A DNA stretch of 20,791 nt from NCBI GenBank assembly GCA_002279765.1, contig NCCR01000133.1, positions 1 through 20,791 on the forward strand. The letters are read 5' to 3'. Numbering within the stretch: the stretch's first letter is position 1; each line of letters begins with the position of its first letter. This DNA is from Verrucomicrobia bacterium 12-59-8. GTDB taxonomy: Bacteria; Verrucomicrobiota; Verrucomicrobiae; Verrucomicrobiales; Verrucomicrobiaceae. The notes under the pieces were generated by a model. That model saw only the letters and a program-made list of their open reading frames with translations, did no database searches and had not been told where the DNA came from. A program made the position numbers and the translations under genes. Shown one piece after another: positions 15,108 to 20,791 of this stretch.

Positions 15108-15859
15108 ATGCCCTCCGCCCTCGCCATCTTCGCCCATCCTGACGACATCGAATTCGTCGCCGCCGGAACCCTGCTGCTGCTCAAGAAACGCGGCTGGGAC
15201 ATCCACTACATCAACCTCTGCACCGGCAATTGGATGAAGGCCAGCAAGCCGCGCGCATTCTCGGCGCCACGTTTTATCCGCCAATCAGCGATGACCTGGA
15301 ACTGACCTACTCCGTGCCCAATTTGCGAAAAGTCGCCGCCGTGGTGCGCATGGCGCAGCCCAGCATCGTACTCACCCATGCGCCTGCGGATTACATGGAA
15401 GATCACATGCAGGCATCCCGCCTCGCCGTCACCGCCGCCTTCGCGCACTGCGTCCCCAACTTTCAGACAGATCCCCAGCTCGATGCCTACTTGCACGATG
15501 TGACCATCTATCACGCCATGCCTCACGGCCAATGTGACCCGCTGCGCCAGAAACTCCAGGCCGGGCAGTATGTCAATACCACCAGCGTTCACGACCATAA
15601 ACGCGAAGCTCTCGCCGCCCACGAAAGCCAAAAACACTGGCTCGACGTCAGCCAGGGCATGGACTCCTACCTCATCAGCATGGACGAAGCCTCCCGCGCC
15701 ATCGGCAAGCTCTCGGGCCAGTTTGAATTCGCCGAAGGCTGGCGCAGACACCTCCATCTAGGTTTCAGCGCCAAAGACATCGATCCGCTCAAAGACGCCC
15801 TCGGCGATCTCTGCCTGATCAACGAAGCGTATGAGCAGGCGAAGACCGTCCCAATCTAA
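15108..15859 (+). pseudogene. PIG-L/LmbE-family deacetylase, interrupted by a frameshift
   Basis: Two frames together make one PIG-L protein. The first, from ATG 15108, gives [20 protein letters not shown] with the zinc-binding His-Pro-Asp-Asp and continues to LCTGN at ~15230, after which it drifts to a stop at 15305. The second frame picks up at about 15230 with [18 protein letters not shown], then LTHAPADYMEDHMQASRL (further zinc site), YHAMPHG, ESQKHWLDVSQGMDSYL and GWRRHLHLGF, to the stop at 15859. The family normally has about 12-16 residues between the CTGN-like strand and the DEGQ-like helix, and these are missing, so a deletion of a length not divisible by three is likely. PIG-L proteins remove N-acetyl groups from sugars. 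The gene is either inactive here or reflects a sequencing/assembly error. A rescue start TTG at 15230 would lack the zinc-binding N-terminus. Confidence 0.82.
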
Positions 15860-15864
15860 GTTTT

Positions 15865-15927
15865 AAGTTTGCAGTTCCATGTTTAAAGTCGGCAACAAAC
15901 AACAGGCCAACTTGAAACATGAAACTT
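15865..15927. repeat. AT-rich inverted repeat between the PIG-L and YacP-like genes
   Basis: The arm 15865-15893 (AAGTTTGCAGTTCCATGTTT then AAAGTCGGC) is matched in inverted orientation by 15905-15927 (minus strand AAGTTTCATGTTTCAAGTTG then GCC), apart from a 7-base insertion in the first arm. It fills the 75-base gap almost completely. It may terminate the upstream module, and it is AT-rich unlike its surroundings. Confidence 0.5.
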
Positions 15928-15934
15928 GCCACTG

Positions 15935-16366
15935 ATGAACCCGCTGACCTACCTGCTCGTTGACGGTCACAGCGTCATTCACGCCTGGCCGGAGTTGCGG
16001 CGCGAGCATTGTATTGCCGCGCGCCGTCACCTGGCCCGCACGGAGCTGCTGAAACGTCTGCGCAATCTTCAAGACATGAGCGGCATGCAGGTGGTGGTGG
16101 TGTTCGACGGTGCCAAACAAGGCACCAACGAGGAGCGCGAGCCCCAGGGTCTTCAGATTATTTACGCCGATCCCGGCACCACGGCGGATACCATCATCGA
16201 GCGCCTCGTGGCCAAATACATCCAGGAGCGGCCCATGCGCGTCGTTTCCGCAGACGGCATGGTGCGTGAAACGATTCTGTCACTTGGTGCCGAGTGGTTC
16301 AGCCCTGAAATCCTCCGCAGCCTGTGCGACGGTGCTGAAACCAGCATGCGCGCCCGCCTTGCCTGA
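15935..16366 (+). CDS. YacP-like NYN-domain (PIN-fold) ribonuclease
   Basis: From ATG 15935 the protein has 143 residues; a TTG three codons upstream is less likely. It shows the NYN/YacP pattern: YLLVDGHSVIHAWPEL (first acidic residue), a helix with AARRHLARTELLKRLRNLQ, MQVVVVFDGAKQG (second Asp), GTTADTIIERLVAKY (third Asp), and MRVVSADGMVRETILSLGAEWFSP. The domain is a metal-dependent PIN-like nuclease fold. The Bacillus homologue YacP/Rae1 cleaves mRNA in the ribosomal A site. A similar RNA-processing role is inferred only at family level. It begins just after an AT-rich inverted repeat and is followed after 27 bases by the TPR gene. Confidence 0.85.
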   Translation: MNPLTYLLVDGHSVIHAWPELRREHCIAARRHLARTELLKRLRNLQDMSGMQVVVVFDGAKQGTNEEREPQGLQIIYADPGTTADTIIERLVAKYIQERPMRVVSADGMVRETILSLGAEWFSPEILRSLCDGAETSMRARLA

Positions 16367-16393
16367 TTCCCAATCACGTTCTAACTTCCTCTC

Positions 16394-17107
16394 ATGAGAT
16401 TGATCCAAACCCTTCTGTTCCTGACGCTCGGCATCTCCTCCGCATTGGCGCAGGCCCCAGCCCCCACTCCTGTTTCCGACGAGGTCAAAAAACTGCTGCT
16501 TGAGGCCCGCGACATGCGGGTGAAACAGCGCTACACCGATGCGCTCGACAAGCTGGATGCCGCCGAGAAGCTCGCCCCCAATTTGGCCGACATCTACGCG
16601 CTGCGCGGTGACATCTACCTGGCACCGCGGCGCCGTGATTTTGACCTCGCGCTGCCCCAGTTTGAAAAAGCGGCTCAGCTCCTGCCAGAAAGTCCGTTGC
16701 CCAAATTCAATCTCGCCGAGTACTACTTTGTGAAGCACGATTTTACCACTGCGCTGCAATCCTTCACCAAGCTGACCACGGACTATCCCAAGCTGCCCAT
16801 GATCATCCGTCACCTCGTGCATTACAAGCGGGCGCTGTGTGAACTCAAGCTGGGGCACCGCGCCGCCGCCGACCAGATCGTCGCGGACAATTTCACCTTC
16901 ATGGATGACACCCCGGCCTACTATTTCTGCAAGGCGGCCATTGCCTTTGAGACGGGCGATCCCAACAAAGGCAATGATTGGGTGAAGCGCGGCGTCGCCG
17001 TCTTCAAAGTCCCGAACTGCGAGCCCTACTACGATGCCTTCAAGGAACTGCGCTGGGTGCCTGACCTGGATTTCGCACCTCCTCAGGATGCGCCCAAACA
17101 GCCGTGA
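16394..17107 (+). CDS. Secreted tetratricopeptide-repeat (TPR) protein
   Basis: The protein has 237 residues with a signal peptide (MRLIQTLLFLTLGISSALAQ) followed by a Pro/Ala-rich linker. At least three TPR-like helix pairs follow: residues ~32-65 (AKKxxxYxxALxKLxxAxxLAPN pattern), ~66-105 (YALRGDIYL, ALPQFEKAAQLLPES), and ~106-145 (FNLAEYYFVKHDFTTALQSF). Further alpha-hairpins extend to ~200. TPR proteins scaffold protein-protein contacts, and export suggests a periplasmic role. The exact partner is unknown. Its TGA overlaps the GTG start of the oxoprolinase gene (17104-17107, GTGA), so the two are probably translationally coupled, an unusual pairing of an exported scaffold with a cytoplasmic enzyme. 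Confidence 0.82.
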   Translation: MRLIQTLLFLTLGISSALAQAPAPTPVSDEVKKLLLEARDMRVKQRYTDALDKLDAAEKLAPNLADIYALRGDIYLAPRRRDFDLALPQFEKAAQLLPESPLPKFNLAEYYFVKHDFTTALQSFTKLTTDYPKLPMIIRHLVHYKRALCELKLGHRAAADQIVADNFTFMDDTPAYYFCKAAIAFETGDPNKGNDWVKRGVAVFKVPNCEPYYDAFKELRWVPDLDFAPPQDAPKQP

Positions 17108-20100
17108 AATGGCGCATCGCAGCTGATACCGGTGGCACTTTCACTGATTGCCACGCGCTCGACCCTCAGGGCCGTGAGTCACGCTGCAAAGTGCTCTCCA
17201 CCGGTCATCTGCGAGCCTTGGTATCACGCAGGAAGGATGCCTTGGTGCGTCTCTCGGGGCTACCTCCCCTGCCCGCCAGATTCCTGGTGGGTTTCCAGCT
17301 TAACGCCGTTGGCGAAGCGGAGGCAAGCACCATCACCGCCTATAACAGCAGCACCGACGAGATCACACTCGATGCCCCGACATCATGGCAGACAGGCACT
17401 CTGCTGGAACTCACCACGGGTGAGGAGGCCCCGGTGCTGGGCGCGCGCATTCTGACCAACACACCCCCAGGGAGCGAGTTTCCTCCCTTGAACCTCCGCA
17501 TCGCCACGACGCGGGCCACCAATGCCCTGCTGGAGCGCAAAGGTGGTCGCATCGCCCTCTTCATCACCCGTGGCTTTGGCGATCTCCTGCAAATCGGCGA
17601 TCAGCGTCGCAGTGATCTCTTCGCACTCAAGCACGAACCCCGCGTAATCTTCCACGAGATTGCCTGCGAAGTGCCGGAACGCATCAGCATCTCCGGCGCG
17701 CTGCTCGAACCTCTCGACGAAGCCAGCGTTCGCATAGCCGCCCATGAATGCATCGCACAAGGCATCACCACCGCCGCCATTTCCCTGCTGCATGGTCACG
17801 CCCATCCGCAGCATGAGCTGCGCGTCGCCGCCATCCTGCACGAGTGCGGCTTTACCCACCTCACACTCTCGCATCAAACCGCCGCCTTTGCCAAGCTCCT
17901 GCCACGCACCCAGAGCACTGTGGCAGATGCCTATCTGCACGCGCCTGTGCAGTCCTTCCTCAATGGCATCCGCCGCGTGTCCCCCGACATGCAAGTGATG
18001 ACCAGTGCGGGTGGCCTCAAATCCGCCGATGACATCCGGCCCAAGGATATGCTGCTTAGCGGTCCTGCCGGGGGTGCCATCGGTGCCGCCAATGCCGCAC
18101 GTCGCCTCGGCATCACCAAGATCATCACCCTCGACATGGGCGGCACCAGCACCGACGTGGCGCGGATTGACACACGCCCCGGTTACCGTTTCTCGCAAAA
18201 TGTGGCAGGCATGCAGTTGCTCGCGCCGTGTGTTGCCATCGAAACTGTGGCCGCAGGCGGCGGCTCCATCTGCCACCTGACCCATCACGGCCTCGCCGTC
18301 GGCCCCCAAAGCGCAGGCTCCAATCCCGGCCCCGCCTGCTATGGCAAAGGCGGACCGCTGACCATCACCGATGTCAATCTGCTCCTCGGCCGCTTTGACC
18401 CCGCACGCGCGCCGATCCCGCTGGATGTCGCAGCAGCACAACGGCGCTTAACCGAACTCCATGCCCAAACAGGCGGCACCGGCACAGAGGCAGTACTCCT
18501 TCAATCCCTCTTGCGGCTCGCCATTGAGCACATGACCGATGCCATCCGCCGCATCTCCATTGGCGAAGGTTTTGATCCCGCCGATCACGCGCTGTTAGCC
18601 TTTGGTGGTGCCGGCCCCCAGCACGCCTGTGCTGTCGCGGAATCCCTCGGCATGCAGACCATCCTCGTCCCCGAACACGCTGGCATCCTCAGCGCCGTCG
18701 GCTTGCAAGAAGCCGTGCCGGAACGCATCATCGAAAAAGAAATCCGCCTGCCGTTGGCGGCAGCAATCGCCCCCCTGGCTGCCGAGCTTGCAAAGCTGCC
18801 GCATGGAGAGCGAACCCAAATCGCCGAACTTCGCCTCAAAGGCCAAGACACCCCGCTTCAAGTCGAGTTCACTGATCCCGCCGATTTACCAAATCTGTAC
18901 GGCGCAGTTTACGAGCGCCTGTTTGGCTACAAGCCTCCTGCCGGTCGCGAGATCGAACTCGTCAGCCTTCGCATCATCCTGCGCGAGGTCCAAAGCACCA
19001 CTCAGGACTCTCCGCTTCACCCCCAGTCGCTCGAACCGGCACCCGCTCTGATCCAGGATGCCTTCAGCACCATCGTCATCGCACCCGGCTGGCGGGTGGA
19101 AAAGGTCGCAGGCTTTGGCCACGTGCTGCGCTTTGATCAGGCGGCCGGCCCGGCCCCCACACTGGGGCGCGATCTGCTCCGCCATCGCTTTCACTCCATT
19201 GTCAGCGACATGGGTGCCCTGCTCTGCCGCACCGCCATTTCCACCAACATCCGCGAGCGCCTCGACTTCTCCTGCGCACTGCTGGATCCCCACGGCCGCC
19301 TGCTTTCCAGCGCGCCACACATCCCGGTTCACCTTGGTGCGTTAGGTGTCTGCGTACGCGAAGTCGCGCAAGCCATCGACATGCAGCCAGGTGACACCAT
19401 CATCACCAATCACCCCGCCTACGGTGGCTCGCATCTTCCCGACGTGACCCTCATCACGCCCGTTCATGATGCAAAAAAGGCCCTCATCGGCTACATCGCC
19501 AATCGCGCGCATCATGCCGAGATCGGCGGCATCACGCCCGGCTCCATGCCTGCCAATGCCACGTGCTTGATCGAGGAAGGCGTCGTCATGGCACCACGTC
19601 ACCTCATTCGTGCTGGCGTCTCCTGCTTTGATGAAATCAGCACCCTGCTGACCTCCGCCGTCCACCCCACACGCAATCTCGCCGACAACCTCGCCGACCT
19701 GCATGCCCAGCTCGCCGCCAATCTCCACGGCGCAGAGCGCCTGCGTGCTCTTGCAGACGATTCCTTGCAAAGCATGATGCAAAGCATTCTGGATCATTCC
19801 GCCGAAGTCATGCGATCACAAATTGACCGCCTGCCCGCTGCGATCTCCGCTGCGGAAAAGCTCGATGACGGCTCCACCATCGCAGTGTCGATGCGCAAGT
19901 CCGGCGCGAAACTCATCCTCGACTTCACCGGAACGTCCGGCGTGCATCCTCGCAATTTGAATGCCACCACCGCCATTGTACGCAGCGCCGTACTCTATGT
20001 GATGCGCCTCATGCTGCAGGAAGACCTGCCGCTGAATGAGGGACTGATGGAGCCGGTGGAAATCATCTGCCCCGAGTCATTGCTCAATCCCACCTTCACC

Positions 20101-20688
20101 GGCGATGCCACCCGCGATCCCGCAGTCGTCGGCGGCAATGTCGAAGTCAGCCAACGACTCGTCGATACCCTCATCAAAGCCCTCGGCCTCCAAGCCTGCA
20201 GCCAGGGCACGATGAACAATTTCCTCTTCGGCGGCGCAGGCTTCGGCTACTACGAAACCATCGCCGGTGGTTCCGGTGCTGGCAGCGGCTACCACGGCGC
20301 TCATGCCTTGCACACGCACATGACCAACACCGCCATCACCGATCCCGAGATCATCGAACAACGCTACCCCGTGCGCCTGCGCCAGTTCGCCATCCGCCGC
20401 GACTCCGGCGGAAAAGGTGAGTGGCACGGCGGCGATGGCGTGATCCGCGAATTCGAGTTCCTCGCCCCCCTCACCGTCAGCCTCCTCACCCAGCACCGCG
20501 TGGAATCCCCCTTCGGTCTGCACGGCGGCTCCGCTGGAAAAACCGGCCGCCAGGCTCTCCTGCGCGATGGTCAAACAACGCTGCTCGATGGCTGTACCTC
20601 CTTTGCCGTCCAGCCCGGAGATCGCGTCAGCATCGAGACTCCTGGTGGTGGTGCCTGGGGGGAACAAGCACCCCGTGCAGGGCAATAA
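17104..20688 (+). CDS. Fused HyuA-HyuB 5-oxoprolinase / N-methylhydantoinase
   Basis: The protein has 1194 residues. The N-terminal HyuA half (~1-670) has the actin-like ATP-binding motif ADTGGTFTD (7-15), ATTRATNALLERKGG (134-148), and a second phosphate motif TLDMGGTSTDVA (~343-354), with AFGGAGPQHA later. The HyuB half (~680-1190) starts at RHRFHSIVSDMGALLCRTA and contains GGSHLPDVTLITPV, EIGGITPGSMPA, and the C-terminal RRDSGGKGEWHGGDG. The single-chain form is like eukaryotic and some bacterial 5-oxoprolinases, which hydrolyse 5-oxoproline (or hydantoins) with ATP. Between ~50 and 130 there is an extra beta-rich stretch (GFQLNAVG, STITAYNSSTDEITLD, APVLGARILTNTP) absent from canonical HyuA. 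GTG at 17104 is the start and overlaps the TPR stop by four bases. Confidence 0.92.
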   Translation: MKWRIAADTGGTFTDCHALDPQGRESRCKVLSTGHLRALVSRRKDALVRLSGLPPLPARFLVGFQLNAVGEAEASTITAYNSSTDEITLDAPTSWQTGTLLELTTGEEAPVLGARILTNTPPGSEFPPLNLRIATTRATNALLERKGGRIALFITRGFGDLLQIGDQRRSDLFALKHEPRVIFHEIACEVPERISISGALLEPLDEASVRIAAHECIAQGITTAAISLLHGHAHPQHELRVAAILHECGFTHLTLSHQTAAFAKLLPRTQSTVADAYLHAPVQSFLNGIRRVSPDMQVMTSAGGLKSADDIRPKDMLLSGPAGGAIGAANAARRLGITKIITLDMGGTSTDVARIDTRPGYRFSQNVAGMQLLAPCVAIETVAAGGGSICHLTHHGLAVGPQSAGSNPGPACYGKGGPLTITDVNLLLGRFDPARAPIPLDVAAAQRRLTELHAQTGGTGTEAVLLQSLLRLAIEHMTDAIRRISIGEGFDPADHALLAFGGAGPQHACAVAESLGMQTILVPEHAGILSAVGLQEAVPERIIEKEIRLPLAAAIAPLAAELAKLPHGERTQIAELRLKGQDTPLQVEFTDPADLPNLYGAVYERLFGYKPPAGREIELVSLRIILREVQSTTQDSPLHPQSLEPAPALIQDAFSTIVIAPGWRVEKVAGFGHVLRFDQAAGPAPTLGRDLLRHRFHSIVSDMGALLCRTAISTNIRERLDFSCALLDPHGRLLSSAPHIPVHLGALGVCVREVAQAIDMQPGDTIITNHPAYGGSHLPDVTLITPVHDAKKALIGYIANRAHHAEIGGITPGSMPANATCLIEEGVVMAPRHLIRAGVSCFDEISTLLTSAVHPTRNLADNLADLHAQLAANLHGAERLRALADDSLQSMMQSILDHSAEVMRSQIDRLPAAISAAEKLDDGSTIAVSMRKSGAKLILDFTGTSGVHPRNLNATTAIVRSAVLYVMRLMLQEDLPLNEGLMEPVEIICPESLLNPTFTGDATRDPAVVGGNVEVSQRLVDTLIKALGLQACSQGTMNNFLFGGAGFGYYETIAGGSGAGSGYHGAHALHTHMTNTAITDPEIIEQRYPVRLRQFAIRRDSGGKGEWHGGDGVIREFEFLAPLTVSLLTQHRVESPFGLHGGSAGKTGRQALLRDGQTTLLDGCTSFAVQPGDRVSIETPGGGAWGEQAPRAGQ

Positions 20689-20711
20689 TGCTCTGAGGTG
20701 CAACGCAATAT

Positions 20712-20791
20712 TGGACCAGAGTCGCTTAATTAGTTGAGGTTGATTTGTTGAGTTTCGAACTGGTTGGGGGTGAGGTAGCCGATGGCCGAGT
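20712..20791 (-). mobile_element. End of an IS3-family insertion sequence, cut by the window edge
   Basis: A TGGACCAGAGTCG at 20712-20724 is a plausible terminal inverted repeat of the type starting with TG. Just inside it lies the C-terminus of a minus-strand IS3 transposase. The element inserted within about 25 bases of the oxoprolinase stop. The other end, target duplication and full length lie outside the window. Confidence 0.65.
20730..20791 (-). CDS. IS3-family transposase OrfB, C-terminal fragment
   Basis: Read on the minus strand from the window edge, SAIGYLTPNQFETQQINLN followed by TAA (20732-20730) matches the end of IS3 OrfB integrase-type transposases, which carry an (H)SAxGYLTPxxFE motif near the C-terminus. 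The codon before Ser is cut, but ends in AC and would be His if preceded by C. Only 19 residues are visible. The DDE catalytic core lies beyond the window. Confidence 0.75.
   Translation of the reverse strand, partial: SAIGYLTPNQFETQQINLN

Overview
The window is about 20.8 kb of GC-rich bacterial DNA and most resembles a chromosome segment of a Verrucomicrobiota member, probably Verrucomicrobiaceae/Prosthecobacter-like. This placement is inferred from gene content. Two proteins carry the C-terminal CxxCH haem domain typical of planctomycetes and verrucomicrobia. Secreted sugar-handling proteins with signal or Tat peptides are common. None of the confidently placed starts has a clear Shine-Dalgarno sequence. 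Gene ends are decorated with palindromic intergenic repeats. No rRNA, tRNA or CRISPR array was seen.

Region 1 (1-2.9 kb, + strand): the 3' end of a haem-domain protein, a palindromic repeat, a secreted beta-propeller/glycosidase-like protein, and a Lon N-terminal-domain protein. Region 2 (2.9-4.5 kb, - strand): hisA, of the eukaryotic HIS6 type, followed by a fumarylacetoacetate-hydrolase-family gene in the same direction. Region 3 (4.5-6.7 kb, + strand): a leucine-rich 18-codon leader ORF with a possible attenuator, then leuA (yeast/actinobacterial-type 2-isopropylmalate synthase) and a second copy of the palindromic repeat. Region 4 (6.7-9.8 kb): a DUF3592 membrane protein (-), a HAD phosphatase (+), a long hairpin shared by the ends of two convergent genes, a KsgA-Nudix fusion (-), and divergent panD (+).

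Region 5 (10-15.9 kb, all +): a 1039-aa secreted propeller-HEAT-cytochrome protein, a DapA-family aldolase/lyase with an altered active site, a Tat-exported sugar isomerase/epimerase-like TIM barrel, and a frameshifted PIG-L deacetylase. This set looks like a sugar or glycoside catabolic module of a kind common in this phylum, but its substrate cannot be read from sequence. Region 6 (15.9-20.7 kb, all +): a YacP-like NYN nuclease, a secreted TPR protein, and a fused HyuA-HyuB 5-oxoprolinase/hydantoinase whose GTG start overlaps the TPR stop. The last 80 bases hold the end of an IS3-family insertion sequence.

The most interesting items are the leucine-rich leader before leuA, the KsgA-Nudix fusion, the eukaryotic-type HisA, the broken PIG-L gene, and the repeated palindromic elements.
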